Source of the DNA: Smithella sp. PtaU1.Bin162
GTDB taxonomy: Bacteria; Desulfobacterota; Syntrophia; Syntrophales; Smithellaceae
Assembly (NCBI GenBank): GCA_002068015.1
Contig: MVRV01000141.1
Location: forward strand, 1-45,664
Direction of reading: 5' to 3'
DNA: 45,664 nt
This document shows, in pieces, positions 1 to 8,689 of the stretch. Position numbers and translations under genes: made by a program. How positions within the stretch are numbered: position 1 is the stretch's first letter; the number at the start of each line of letters is the position of its first letter. A model generated the notes under the pieces. The model was not told the DNA's origin. It did no database searches and saw only the letters and a program-made list of their open reading frames with translations.

Positions 1-192
1 AATATTGGTACTAAAGGTGGCGGAGGTAATTTCTATCTGACACAGGCAGCGCGCGTAAGCAAACGTTTTGCACGTGCATTGATCGCTAATACATTAGAAG
101 GGCAAACCCTTCATCGTGATGCTTTCCGCATGCTGGGATTTTCCAAGTTGGCAACATTCCATGAGCTCGGACAGAGCCTGGGAGTGTATTAA
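1..192 (+). CDS. ImmA/IrrE-type metallopeptidase, C-terminal fragment (5' end outside window)
   Basis: An open frame runs in from the window edge and stops at 190-192. The visible 63 residues ([18 protein letters not shown] followed by [11 protein letters not shown] and LGFSKLATF) resemble the tail of XRE-ImmA/IrrE (DUF955) proteins, which are commonly paired with DUF4411 genes. The stop codon shares one base with the ATG of the next gene, so the two are translationally coupled. The zinc motif would lie upstream and cannot be seen, so the family call rests on the tail and on the DUF4411 neighbour. It is probably the regulator or antitoxin half of a two-gene module (inference). Confidence 0.6.
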   Translation, partial: NIGTKGGGGNFYLTQAARVSKRFARALIANTLEGQTLHRDAFRMLGFSKLATFHELGQSLGVY

Positions 193-686
193 TGGCCTAT
201 CTTCTTGATGCAAATGTATTCATTCAAGCAAAGAATCTTCACTATGGCTTGGATTTCTGTCCTGCATTCTGGCAATGGCTAATAGAAAACAACGAATCTA
301 AGATTGTATTTAGTATTGAAAAAGTCGGTGATGAAATTAGTGCCGGTGCAGACGAACTGGCTGATTGGGCCGCACAGCTCGACGAGAAATTTTTTCTCAA
401 GCCCGATAAAACCATATTACCCGCCTTAGGGAAAGTTAGCCAATGGGTTACGCATGATGGTTATGATCCTGCTGCAGTGAATACTTTTCTGCAAGTTGCC
501 GATTATTACCTGGTGGCACACGCTGTCGCTCACGGTTACACAGTTGTCACTCATGAAAAAGCTGCCGGATCAAAAAAGAAAATCAAAATTCCTGATGTCT
601 GTATTGGCCTTGGTGTTAAATGTATGACACCTTTTGAAATGCTGCGCCACGAACGAGCACGTTTTATCTTGGGTGTTAGAAGATAA
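192..686 (+). CDS. DUF4411 family PIN-like protein
   Basis: The 164-residue product begins [15 protein letters not shown]. An Asp near residue 6 followed by N is typical of a PIN-like nuclease first strand, and further acidic residues and a late TVVTHEKA segment fit DUF4411. DUF4411 proteins are usually encoded directly after an XRE/ImmA protein, as here, and are predicted ribonuclease toxins. The start ATG overlaps the upstream stop by one base, so the pair is one operon. Nuclease activity is inferred from the family; the length is normal and the gene looks intact. Confidence 0.75.
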   Translation: MAYLLDANVFIQAKNLHYGLDFCPAFWQWLIENNESKIVFSIEKVGDEISAGADELADWAAQLDEKFFLKPDKTILPALGKVSQWVTHDGYDPAAVNTFLQVADYYLVAHAVAHGYTVVTHEKAAGSKKKIKIPDVCIGLGVKCMTPFEMLRHERARFILGVRR

Positions 687-1451
687 AACACTTCATAATG
701 TTCTTAAAATTTATTATCTTACTGAAGCTCTCCTTGATTTTTACTGCATGCTAACGTCCCATCCATTGTTATGATAATCATGCTGATCATTTAAAGATAT
801 TAATAATCAAACGGCCAGACACAGAACGTCTACGGATGGTAGAGAAGAGTAAGGTCATATTTATTACTCGGCTAAAGTAACGAATGGTTGAACTGGAAAT
901 TGTCAAACAGGAAGACCAGGCCAGAGCAAGTTATTATGTAATGAAGTAGCCGGTTGTCGATTTCCGGAACATCTCTCATCAGCTCTCTTAAGAATGGGGA
1001 AGATGAAACATTGACGTATTTCAGGAGAATTCGTGCCTATAGTAAAAAAACAAAAACATCCGCTACACCGGGAGCAACCCGTCGGTTATGCTTTGACGGA
1101 TTGCTGGCGCTTTTTTTATATATGCTGTCGTTGTTCGGTCCTCCGACGTTTGGTGCCCTTTGCGAAGGGATGACTAATTGAGAGTTCCAATCTCTCCGTA
1201 AATAGTAACTTAAAAGAGGAGAACCGAAACCATCGTTTCAAGCCGTTTTGTAAAAAAGACACGCAAGCCCCACTGAAAGTTACCTACCAGCTCGGAGTCA
1301 AGGGGTTTGACGCAGAAAAAGCAAACCGCAAGGACCTCCTTTTTAGGGAGATAAATAATAGTTTTCCCCTGTGGGTTCTTGTGCAGGGAAATAAACTCAT
1401 CAGAATATTAACAATAGCAATTGTTTTAATTAATCTTTTCAATCCCGGTAT
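687..1451. other. 765-bp gap without a convincing gene
   Basis: I see no recognisable protein or RNA. An open stretch of about 90 codons on the plus strand (about 1171-1455) has no ATG start but reads in a protein-like way (KVTYQLGVKGFDAEKANRKD, then a hydrophobic end). It could be a decayed gene. A 75-codon frame from a TTG at 954 has no ribosome site and resembles nothing I know. The stretch lies between the toxin-like pair and the convergent kdsD and may be the scar of an older insertion (inference). Confidence 0.4.
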
Positions 1452-2447
1452 TTAGTACGTCAGGGAAATATTGACGGATCCGCCTCTGCCTAAAATATCA
1501 TGCATGTGTAAATAACCTTTAAGTTCTTTCTTCTTGTTGATTACAGCCAAAGCGGTTATTTCATCTTTTTGCATATGTTCAATGGTTTCGGCAAGCGAAG
1601 CGGTTTCATCGATTGTTTTGGGATTACGCGTCATAAATGTGTCTATTTCTTTCCCGTTAAAAGAAATACCCTTGCTGATCAGCCGGCGGACGTCCCCGTC
1701 AGTCAAAATGCCGAGGAGTTTGCCTTTTTTATCCGTGATTAATACAAACCCGACATTTTTATGATCGATTTCCTGGATTGCCTTGCGGGTATCCGTTCCC
1801 GCAAGTACCCGGGGAATCTGTTTGCCTGTAATCATGACATCGCCGACTGTGGCTTTTAAGCGGGCCCCGAGGCTTCCTCCCGGATGAAATTTATAAAAGT
1901 CTTTTTCCCGGAATTTTCTTTTATCAATCAGGGCGATGGCCAGTGCATCACCCATTGCCAGTGTTGCGGTGGAACTGGATGTCGGAGCCAGACCGAAAGG
2001 GCAGGCTTCTTTTTCGACGGAAACATCAATGGTTATATCGCTGATTTTGGCAAGACTGGAAGATGTGTCTCCGGTAAAGGCGATAACAGATGCGCCGATG
2101 TGACGGACGGAACTGATAATCGGTATGAGTTCACGGGTTTCACCGCTGTTGGAGATCGCAAGGAGAATATCTTCCTTGGTGACGATACCCAGGTCACCGT
2201 GAATGCCTTCAACCGGATGAAGGAATAGCGCCTGTGTTCCTGTGCTGGTAAGCGTTGCGGCGATCTTGTGGCCGATTAAGCCTGATTTTCCTATCCCCGT
2301 GATGATTACCCGGCCCTTGGATTTATAAATTAAATCTACGGCGCGGGTAAAGTTGTTATCAATTTTATTAATTAAGCGGAGAATGCTTTGGGCTTCAATC
2401 TTTAGTACTTCCTGAGCTCTTTTAATTACTTCCTGTTTTTTAATCAT
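1452..2447 (-). CDS. kdsD: D-arabinose 5-phosphate isomerase, KpsF/GutQ family
   Basis: The 331-residue protein has an N-terminal SIS domain (GIGKSG near residue 52, the sugar-phosphate loop SNSGET near residue 100, then SSSTATLAMGDALA) and two C-terminal CBS repeats (about residues 205-320). The HPGGSLG linker is a KpsF/KdsD hallmark. The family interconverts ribulose 5-phosphate and arabinose 5-phosphate, the first committed step to Kdo in lipopolysaccharide. The length is that of the full family. The gene is divergent from the LpxH-like gene, which also belongs to lipid A synthesis, so both may serve the outer membrane. Confidence 0.92.
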   Translation of the reverse strand: MIKKQEVIKRAQEVLKIEAQSILRLINKIDNNFTRAVDLIYKSKGRVIITGIGKSGLIGHKIAATLTSTGTQALFLHPVEGIHGDLGIVTKEDILLAISNSGETRELIPIISSVRHIGASVIAFTGDTSSSLAKISDITIDVSVEKEACPFGLAPTSSSTATLAMGDALAIALIDKRKFREKDFYKFHPGGSLGARLKATVGDVMITGKQIPRVLAGTDTRKAIQEIDHKNVGFVLITDKKGKLLGILTDGDVRRLISKGISFNGKEIDTFMTRNPKTIDETASLAETIEHMQKDEITALAVINKKKELKGYLHMHDILGRGGSVNISLTY

Positions 2448-2607
2448 TATTTTACCTTTAAAACTTGTTTAAGTGCCGGAAAAACCGTTTGCAAGCTAGC
2501 AAAAAATATCGGATATGACAAGAATCAAATATAACTTAGTTTATGGGTGTTGACCTTGATTGTGTTTATCTGTTAAGAAATAATAAATAATCCTGAAGAA
2601 TTGAAAA

Positions 2608-3384
2608 ATGAAAGCAATTTTTATTTCCGATACCCATTTGAAAAAAATGAAGGATGCAAGATACGGTTATCTGGTGAAATTTCTTGATGCCGTAAGAGAA
2701 GGACGGATACAATCATTTCTCGGCGCCGGTAAGGAAGATAAGCAGCCGGTATCTATTGATGATCTCTATGTCGTTGGTGATTTATTTGATTTCTGGATGT
2801 GCAGCAAGAATAATATAAATCCGGAATTCGTATTAATCATCAATAAATTGGTCGAACTGCAAAAAGCCGGTATCCGCATCCATTTAAGCGAAGGTAATCA
2901 TGATTTTTTTCTGCGGGAATATTTTCATGATATTTTGGGAATGGATGTTTTTGAGGAGTGGGCTGATGTTAAAATCAACAAAATGCAGGTTTTGATCGGG
3001 CACGGAGATACGGCCGATAAAGCTAATTTTAAATATCTGTTATTCCGCAAAGCTTTGCGCAGCCGGTTTTTTTATCATTTTCAGCGTTTAATTCCTTCCC
3101 GTGTTCGATGGGCATTAGCCAATTTCAGCTCCGTGGCCAGTAAAGAGATGACGATTGAAGCCGGAGATGAACTGGTTGAAAAAATGTTGTCTTTTGCTGT
3201 AAATAAGTTTCAGGAAGATTATGACGCTGTGATTGTCGGGCATTGCCATAAACCCATCTTGCGTCATTATACCGTCGCCGGAAAGAAAAAAACATTTGTT
3301 GCGCTGGGCGACTGGATTAATCATTATTCGTTTCTCTATCTGGAAAACAAGAATTTCGTTCTGGGATATTTTCGGCCCGAATAA
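2608..3384 (+). CDS. LpxH-like UDP-2,3-diacylglucosamine diphosphatase / metallophosphoesterase
   Basis: The 258-residue protein carries all calcineurin-type metal motifs in order: ISDTHL at the N-terminus, GDLFDFW, GNHDFF, IGHGD and GHCHKP. The spacing, FDFW and the ALRSRFFYHF segment resemble the LpxH-like hydrolases that cleave UDP-2,3-diacylglucosamine at the inner membrane to make lipid X. The first motif is SDTHL rather than the DLHL common in classical LpxH, so an LpxH paralogue with another substrate is possible. It is divergent from kdsD with about 160 bp between. Confidence 0.8.
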   Translation: MKAIFISDTHLKKMKDARYGYLVKFLDAVREGRIQSFLGAGKEDKQPVSIDDLYVVGDLFDFWMCSKNNINPEFVLIINKLVELQKAGIRIHLSEGNHDFFLREYFHDILGMDVFEEWADVKINKMQVLIGHGDTADKANFKYLLFRKALRSRFFYHFQRLIPSRVRWALANFSSVASKEMTIEAGDELVEKMLSFAVNKFQEDYDAVIVGHCHKPILRHYTVAGKKKTFVALGDWINHYSFLYLENKNFVLGYFRPE

Positions 3385-3587
3385 TTCCTTTGCGGGCAAT
3401 AATATAAGTCGATACAAATAGATAGACTATTTTAATATTTATTTCCTAAAAACTGGACATATTATCTTCGATATGTTAGGAAACTCGAACTTTTTTTAAA
3501 GAATTTAACTTGAATGTTTAACAAAAATACCGGAAATATGTATTTAATAAATTAAATTTTACCGGTAAATGATGTGAAGGAACGACG

Positions 3588-4433
3588 ATGAATTTTGGCG
3601 GAATCTACCCCGAATACCCGATGAAAGATTCATTATTTGTAGTTGTTCCCGTACCCTACGATCTGACTTCAACATATCAACCGGGAAGCCGCCGGGGACC
3701 GACGGCGATTATTGAAGCTTCAACAAATATGGAACTCTACGATGAAGAGTTGCTGAAAGAAACATATCTGGCGGGGATTCACACTGTTTTGCCGTTGGCG
3801 GTAGAGGCTCGCGGACCTAAGCAAATGATAAATGTCGTCCACAAAAAAATTTCCCGAATTGCATCATTAAATAAAATACCGGTGATGTTGGGAGGAGAAC
3901 ACAGCATCAGTTTCGGTGCAGTTTCCGCCCTTAAGGAAAAGTATCCCCGCTTGACGGTGTTGCAGCTCGATGCACATGCCGATATGCGGGAAGCCTATCA
4001 GGGAAGTCCTTACAGTCATGCCTCCGTAGCGCGAAGAATATCTGAAATCTGTCCGCTTGTTCAGGTGGGAATACGCAGTATGAGCAAAGAAGAGGCCGAT
4101 TTCCTGCCGCAAAGTAAAGTTAAGTCGTATTCGGCCGATTTTATCCTGGAAAACAAAAAATGGTGTGAGACGGTTTGCCGGAATTTAAGCGGTGATGTTT
4201 TTATCAGTATAGATCTGGATGTTTTTGATCCTTCGATAATGCCGGCAACGGGGACTCCGGAGCCGGGCGGTATTTATTGGAAAAATGCACTTTCCCTGCT
4301 TAAAGCAGTTTCCCGGTCATGCAAAATCCGCGGCTTTGATGTCGTGGAATTGGCGCCCATTCCCGGTATCGTTGCGCCGGATTTTATGGCAGCAAAACTT
4401 ATATACCGTCTAATGGGGTATATAACAGAATAA
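3588..4433 (+). CDS. speB: agmatinase (ureohydrolase)
   Basis: The 281-residue protein has the ureohydrolase metal-binding signatures: GGEHS, DAHADMRE and SIDLDVFDPS followed by ATGTPEPGG. Agmatinase splits agmatine into putrescine and urea using two manganese ions. The gene follows a clear purine-rich ribosome site (GAAGGAACGACG before the ATG). The next gene makes agmatine from arginine, so the pair forms a complete arginine-to-putrescine route. The length is close to the usual 290-310 residues. Arginase or guanidinobutyrase specificity is possible from sequence alone, but the neighbour argues for agmatine. Confidence 0.9.
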   Translation: MNFGGIYPEYPMKDSLFVVVPVPYDLTSTYQPGSRRGPTAIIEASTNMELYDEELLKETYLAGIHTVLPLAVEARGPKQMINVVHKKISRIASLNKIPVMLGGEHSISFGAVSALKEKYPRLTVLQLDAHADMREAYQGSPYSHASVARRISEICPLVQVGIRSMSKEEADFLPQSKVKSYSADFILENKKWCETVCRNLSGDVFISIDLDVFDPSIMPATGTPEPGGIYWKNALSLLKAVSRSCKIRGFDVVELAPIPGIVAPDFMAAKLIYRLMGYITE

Positions 4434-4506
4434 AAGAGCATGGCAAGAAGGTATAGAAACGAAAAAGGACATTGCTCAAAACAAATAATCAAACCGGAGA
4501 AAAAAA

Positions 4507-5055
4507 TTGAATCCCAGTGTTCCCAGAAAAATGTTTTTTACCAAAGGCGTCGGTACTCACAAAGAAGAATTGCACTCGTTTGAACTCGCTTTAAGAGATG
4601 CGGGTATTGAAAAGTGTAATCTTGTCCAGGTATCGAGTATTTTTCCCCCCGGCTGTAAGATGATTTCCAAAACACAAGGACTGAAAGAATTACAAGCCGG
4701 GTCTATAACCTATTGTGTAATGAGTCGCTGTTGCAGCCAGGAACCGCGCCGGCTGCTTGCCGCTTCAGTAGGCTTGGCCATACCTGCGGATAAAAAAACT
4801 TACGGCTATATCAGCGAATATCATTCTTTCGGCAAGACGGAAAAAGAGGCTGGTGATTATGCGGAAGATTTAGCTGCGGCCATGCTTGCCTCTACTTTAG
4901 GCATTGATTTTAATATTGATGAAAGTTGGGATGAAAAAAAGGAGATATTCAAGATCAGCGGAAAGATAGTCAGCACCCGCAATGTAACACAATCAACGAT
5001 TGTGAAAAACAATTGGTTTACAACGGTTGTTGCCGCCGCAGTTTTTATATTTTAG
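4507..5055 (+). CDS. pdaD: pyruvoyl-dependent arginine decarboxylase
   Basis: The 182-residue proenzyme starts with TTG. It contains the self-cleavage region QVSSIFPPGC, in which the second serine is expected to become the pyruvoyl group, and the helix rich in Glu and Ala (EKEAGDYAEDLAAAMLAS) found in the archaeal-type PdaD family. It converts arginine to agmatine without pyridoxal phosphate. It lies 73 bp after agmatinase in the same direction, so the two likely act in sequence to make putrescine. The C-terminal hydrophobic AAAVFIF tail is normal for the family. I see no truncation. Confidence 0.9.
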   Translation: MNPSVPRKMFFTKGVGTHKEELHSFELALRDAGIEKCNLVQVSSIFPPGCKMISKTQGLKELQAGSITYCVMSRCCSQEPRRLLAASVGLAIPADKKTYGYISEYHSFGKTEKEAGDYAEDLAAAMLASTLGIDFNIDESWDEKKEIFKISGKIVSTRNVTQSTIVKNNWFTTVVAAAVFIF

Positions 5056-5094
5056 CATTTTGAGCTGGGATAACTCACCTGCCAAAATAACTCC

Positions 5095-5123
5095 TTGACA
5101 AATAATTGAGATAATGCTCTAAG
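5095..5123 (+). promoter_or_regulatory. sigma-70 promoter of the tRNA gene
   Basis: A perfect -35 box TTGACA (5095-5100) is followed after 17 bp by TCTAAG (5118-5123), a weak match to TATAAT. The tRNA begins 27 bp further on. The call rests on the consensus -35 and correct spacing. Confidence 0.6.
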
Positions 5124-5150
5124 ATCAACGCTTTTTGAATACTGCAATAT

Positions 5151-5227
<77 letters not shown>

Positions 5228-5236
5228 AGCAAAATC

Positions 5237-5270
5237 AAGGGGTTAGAAGAAATTCTGGCCCCTTTTTGTT
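5237..5270 (+). terminator. Rho-independent terminator after tRNA-fMet
   Basis: The arms GGGGTTAGAA and TTCTGGCCCC pair (with two G-U pairs) around a short loop and are followed by a run of T. It lies 10 bp after the tRNA. The following bases to about 5335 contain a repeated TTCCAACC motif, possibly att-arm sequence. Confidence 0.7.
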
Positions 5271-5415
5271 TGTCCTGAAAATTAATTTCCAACCCTATTT
5301 CCAACCTATCCCAGATAAAAAAACAGGAATCGCGCAAGATTCTTTTAAATCTGCTGCGGAAAATCAATGTAAGGCATGACGGACATCTATCTCTTTCTCT
5401 CTGGTCATTGGCCGG

Positions 5416-5598
5416 TTAAATTATTTCCAACATTCCTTTTGTTTCGGCTTTCAGGTTAATGAATTCAAGGGTAGCATCTTCTGTTGCGATCTCATCGTAA
5501 TCCAGAACCGCGACGCTAACATTCGCCGTGTTTGAATACACTGACTGCACTGTTCCTCCCCGCACTTCGATTATTATTCTTGGATCAGGTTTCGCCAT
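5416..5598 (-). CDS. small conserved-looking mobile-element protein
   Basis: The 60-residue product begins MAKPDPRIIIEVRGGTVQSV and has a strand-rich pattern followed by an acidic stretch (YDEIATEDATLEF). Short proteins starting with this IEVRGG pattern occur on plasmids and integrative elements; function unknown. I chose the internal ATG because AGGAAA lies just upstream, rather than a longer start without a ribosome site. It is the last gene of the minus-strand ardC operon and the one nearest the tRNA. Confidence 0.6.
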   Translation of the reverse strand: MAKPDPRIIIEVRGGTVQSVYSNTANVSVAVLDYDEIATEDATLEFINLKAETKGMLEII

Positions 5599-5643
5599 AA
5601 TATTTCCTTTCTCCCCGTCGTGCCGATGAGACAGCATACTTCA

Positions 5644-5916
5644 CTAAAGCGATAATGGATGAAACCCGTTATAACCGAAGGCTGTTATCCAGATTGTTTT
5701 CCCTGTTTTATTCATTCTCTTAATAGCCTTTTTGTGTCCTTGATCTCCGCATCCATAACCGTCACGTTCCGAAATATACGCAGCCATCATTCCGGCGCGC
5801 TGGGCCAATCCTTCTAATTCCCGGACTATTTCCTGTTTGTTTTTCATCTTCATACATTTTTCAGGTAAATCAATAAACGGTGTGTTCAATATTTTGTTTA
5901 ATTTGTAATTATTCAT
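5644..5916 (-). CDS. hypothetical leading-region protein
   Basis: The 90-residue protein has a charged helical N-terminal half and a C-terminal ISERDGYGCGDQGHKKAIKR segment ending in an aromatic FGYNGFHPL motif. I do not recognise the family. A ribosome site AAGGAAAAG precedes the ATG. It lies between ardC and the small 5416 gene on the same strand, about 50 bp from each, so it is probably cotranscribed with the antirestriction gene and expressed early in transfer (inference). Confidence 0.6.
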   Translation of the reverse strand: MNNYKLNKILNTPFIDLPEKCMKMKNKQEIVRELEGLAQRAGMMAAYISERDGYGCGDQGHKKAIKRMNKTGKTIWITAFGYNGFHPLSL

Positions 5917-5966
5917 TTTCTTTTCCTTTTGCCCGTGTAGCCCCGTTAGCTCAGCTTTTTGGAAAA

Positions 5967-6815
5967 TTAATTAGCCTCTCTATTAACCATTAAAATGTAA
6001 TCGGCGGCTTTTTGCGCCTGTGCAGCTGCTATAATTACAAGCTTTTTGTCGTCTTTAAGGGCTTTCAGCCAGCCCTGAACATAAGCAGCGCTGTTATTAA
6101 GCGTTATGTTTTCAATTCCGGTAAAGCCGCAAAGAAAAGCTGCTCCCATTTCCGCAACAAGCTCTTCTTTGGAATATTCTTTATTGCCAAAACCGCTAAC
6201 ATTATTGTTAAGCCGATTTAAACGGCTCGCGTGGCCTGTGCTGTGTGTTAATTCATGAAATAATGTTGAATAATATTCTTCGGCAGTGTCAAAACTATCA
6301 AAGCGGGGAATGCTGATAATATCACTTAAAGGATTGTAAGATGCTCTTTGTTTCTCTTGTTGAATTTCGGGACAATTAGGCATGTTGACAATAATAATCT
6401 CACATTCTGCAATATGATCAAAGTCATTATGAATTGCCGGAATAGACGGGATTTTACTTTCATCGATGTTTTCACATTGGGCAACATTATAAACCGTGTA
6501 ATATCTCATAAAAGGAATGTTTTTTTCATTTCCTTCGTCGTCAACTTGGTTTATCCAATTCCAAAAAACAACAGGCGTGCCCTTTTCAGCTTTCTTTACA
6601 TTACCGCCTAACTCCTGAGCTTGTTTAAAGGATAACCAGTAGGGGCTTTCATAACGTTGCATAGCCAGTAAAAAAACATTAATGCCTCTGTATTCTTTCT
6701 TTGTAATTAAATTCTTTGGCATACCTTCAACAGAATGCCAGGGCTTATGCCAGGGAATTATCCCCGCTTCCAATTTTTCAATAATCCTGTTTGTGATAAT
6801 TTCGTAAACTTTCAT
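5967..6815 (-). CDS. ardC: ArdC-like antirestriction protein (ssDNA-binding domain plus zincin)
   Basis: The 282-residue protein has an N-terminal ArdC-type DNA-binding domain (IIPWHKPWHS, KEYRGINVFLL, WLSFKQAQELGG, KGTPVVFW, YYTVYNVAQC) and a C-terminal zincin-like metallopeptidase with the HELTHSTGH motif and the downstream Glu of KEELVAEMGAAF. ArdC proteins of conjugative plasmids bind single-stranded DNA and protect incoming DNA from restriction. I chose the ATG preceded by AAGGAGAAAG over a start 15 codons upstream. A large structured element lies immediately upstream, an arrangement seen for early-expressed leading-region genes. The gene is intact. Confidence 0.88.
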   Translation of the reverse strand: MKVYEIITNRIIEKLEAGIIPWHKPWHSVEGMPKNLITKKEYRGINVFLLAMQRYESPYWLSFKQAQELGGNVKKAEKGTPVVFWNWINQVDDEGNEKNIPFMRYYTVYNVAQCENIDESKIPSIPAIHNDFDHIAECEIIIVNMPNCPEIQQEKQRASYNPLSDIISIPRFDSFDTAEEYYSTLFHELTHSTGHASRLNRLNNNVSGFGNKEYSKEELVAEMGAAFLCGFTGIENITLNNSAAYVQGWLKALKDDKKLVIIAAAQAQKAADYILMVNREAN

Positions 6816-6865
6816 TTTTCTCTTTCTCCTTTCGTTAAATGGTTTTCCCTCTAAAAACATTTTGA

Positions 6866-7391
6866 AAAACCAACTTCACCGAAAAGGCGGTGCAAAGGAC
6901 ACGAAAGAGTAGCAGGCGGTTCTATGCCATGCCCGGAGGGTATTGCGAAAATATTGTTCGAGTTTTTTGAGAAGAATATTTTTGTAACGATAAAGATTTT
7001 CACCGATGAAAAAGAATAAGAAATGACAAAATCTTTATTGCCGAAGGCATGGAATAGAACTTTCGTGTAGAAGGCACCGCTAGTTGGTTTTGAAAAAAGA
7101 AAGTTTAAAAAAACAGGGGGATTATTTGATGGGTGAGGGAAGAATTAACGGGGATTATAATCCCCTTAAAATAACTTCCCTGAAAAAAAAGAAAACGGGT
7201 GGGCATAACGGCAGGCTTTGGGCGTTATTGAGGGTGTTTTGATTAGCCGGATAGGTGTGTTGATTATGCAGCGGTATACCGCGAAATAAGCGGCACACTT
7301 GTCCGGCGGTTATAATCAAAACTTAAAAAGCTCTATAATGCCTAAAGCCTCACGACAAGCAGGGCGGGAAAAAGGGAAAGGTAGGGAGCGC
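6866..7391. repeat. large structured element, copy 1 (candidate single-stranded DNA promoter)
   Basis: The stretch holds no gene but nests many inverted repeats. H1 AAAACCAACT (6866-6875) pairs with 7082-7091; H2 GCGGTGC (6887) with 7074-7080; H3 6919-6933 with 7046-7060 (14 of 15); H4 6990-7000 with 7028-7038; H5 GGGAAG (7137) with 7175-7180; H6 is the palindrome at 7150-7165; H7 TTTTGATTA (7237) with 7313-7321; H8 GCCGGATA (7246) with 7300-7307; H9 GTGTG (7255) with 7294-7298. The same helices, with different bases, occur in the copy at 9721. It lies directly upstream of ardC. The loops are A-rich on the plus strand. Confidence 0.75.
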
Positions 7392-7478
7392 CAAGCGGTA
7401 TTTGTAACTTCAGCAACACACCATCAGCCTCGATAAAAATACTGGATTTCGAATGATAATATGCGGCTCCATTTTTCA

Positions 7479-7507
7479 TTGACAGGCAAAACCATTGCTT
7501 ATATGGT
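7479..7507 (+). promoter_or_regulatory. sigma-70 promoter for the DUF1566 gene
   Basis: TTGACA at 7479-7484, 17 bp spacing and TATGGT at 7502-7507 precede the ATG at 7543, which has a GGAGG ribosome site at 7533. The -10 box matches four of six. Confidence 0.5.
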
Positions 7508-7542
7508 TCCGAGTCACTAAAAGATATTATCTGGAGGTAATT

Positions 7543-8322
7543 ATGAAAATTTTATCTTCCATACTATTGCTTCTGTTTTTAATCGCATCGATAGCATCGG
7601 CTGAAGTCATAGATGTGAATATAAAGGGAATGGATGATGGGAGAAAGACCACTAGGCAACAAGATTACCGAGAAGCGGTTATGGATGCAAAACTTAAGGC
7701 CATTGAACAGGCAGGAGTTTCAATAGAATCAATAACACAAGTAGTAAACTTCCAGTTAAAATATGATGCTGTAGAATCAAAATCTAAGGCGGTATTACTC
7801 CCGGGTTTCCAGATTATAGACATTGGATATATCGCTGATGGAACATATCAAGTTGTATTAATAGGGAAGATACAGACAGGTGGGAAAGAAGCGTCCCCTC
7901 ATGGAAAACCAACAGCTAACGAGACAAGCAGGGATGGCCGTTTCATCGCCTATGACAATGGAACAGTTCTGGATACGGGCACGGACCTGATGTGGGCGTC
8001 AAAAGACAACGGGAGCAATATCAACTGGGTAAACGCCAAGTTATATTGCAAAAATTATAGCGTCGGTGGTTATAATGATTGGCGGCTGGCGACGCAGGAA
8101 GAACTGGCCGGGCTGTATGACAAGTCAAAAACTTATAACACTGACTGTGGGGATGTACATTTAACCGAATTGATTCGTCTGACTTGTGCTTACCCGTGGG
8201 CTTCCGAAACACGCAGTAGCGGCGGCGCCGCATCCTTCGATTTCGGTATAGGTAAGTGGATTTTTGTTAACCGGTCCCACGAACGGGGCACCCGTGTTCT
8301 CCCTGTGCGTTCCGTTAAATAG
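7543..8322 (+). CDS. exported DUF1566 protein
   Basis: The 259-residue protein starts with a signal peptide (ILSSILLLLFLIASIASAE). Residues about 20-125 form a domain with DYREAVMDAKLKAIEQAG and VLLPGFQIIDIGYI that often precedes DUF1566 in deltaproteobacteria. Residues about 140-259 are a DUF1566 (Lcl C-terminal-like, lectin-like fold) domain with DTGTDLMWA, YNDWRLATQEELAGLYD and the terminal RVLPVRS. It probably acts in the periplasm or at the surface; the ligand is unknown. It is the only plus-strand gene inside the minus-strand leading region and has its own promoter, so it is likely an inserted cargo gene. Confidence 0.75.
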   Translation: MKILSSILLLLFLIASIASAEVIDVNIKGMDDGRKTTRQQDYREAVMDAKLKAIEQAGVSIESITQVVNFQLKYDAVESKSKAVLLPGFQIIDIGYIADGTYQVVLIGKIQTGGKEASPHGKPTANETSRDGRFIAYDNGTVLDTGTDLMWASKDNGSNINWVNAKLYCKNYSVGGYNDWRLATQEELAGLYDKSKTYNTDCGDVHLTELIRLTCAYPWASETRSSGGAASFDFGIGKWIFVNRSHERGTRVLPVRSVK

Positions 8323-8689
8323 TTTTTTTGGTCATTTGGTTCTTTAACTATGTCTATTTCAGGCGCATGATGCACAACCATGCACCTTTCTTTCAGTAAT
8401 TTGCGATTCTGCTAGCAAAGGTCTTACGTTTGTTAGTAGATGTATACAGTGATTCAGCCGGTAGGGGATCACAAATGCGCTCACAGCCGTGTAATGTCTA
8501 TACCAACATCAAGAAGGCGGGAAAAACAAAAAAAGACATCAAAGGAAAAGCAGAAAAAATGGAAGGGTTGGAGATGGGGTTCGGGGAAGATAAGGGATTA
8601 AAGTTCCTTATGACATCGTCCCCGACGAAAAAAAGCAATCCGGTTGGTTGCCGAATTGCTCTGAATTAAATTCTGTTGATTGGAGTTAT
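8323..8689. repeat. truncated third copy of the structured element, within a 367-bp gap
   Basis: Bases 8449-8530 match the right-hand end of the two large structured elements: CAGCCGG, then GGATCACAAAT, CAGCCGT, TCTATACCAAC and GGCGGGAAA, in the same order as at 10200-10268. The left arm of helix H7 (GTGATT at 8449) is joined almost directly to its right arm (ATCAC at 8468), as though the interior had been deleted. No gene in this gap convinces me; a 79-codon frame at 8430 lies across the repeat and looks accidental. Confidence 0.6.

Noticed and set aside
954..1181. 75-codon frame beginning with TTG
   Set aside because: No ribosome site, low-complexity product and no recognisable motif.
7543..8322. 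DUF1566 protein as the variable protein of a diversity-generating retroelement
   Set aside because: There is no reverse transcriptase, template repeat or adenine-biased variable region. The structured repeat upstream is shared with the ssb locus.
8430..8669. 79-codon plus-strand frame as a gene
   Set aside because: It runs across the truncated structured repeat, has no ribosome site and its composition is biased by the repeat.
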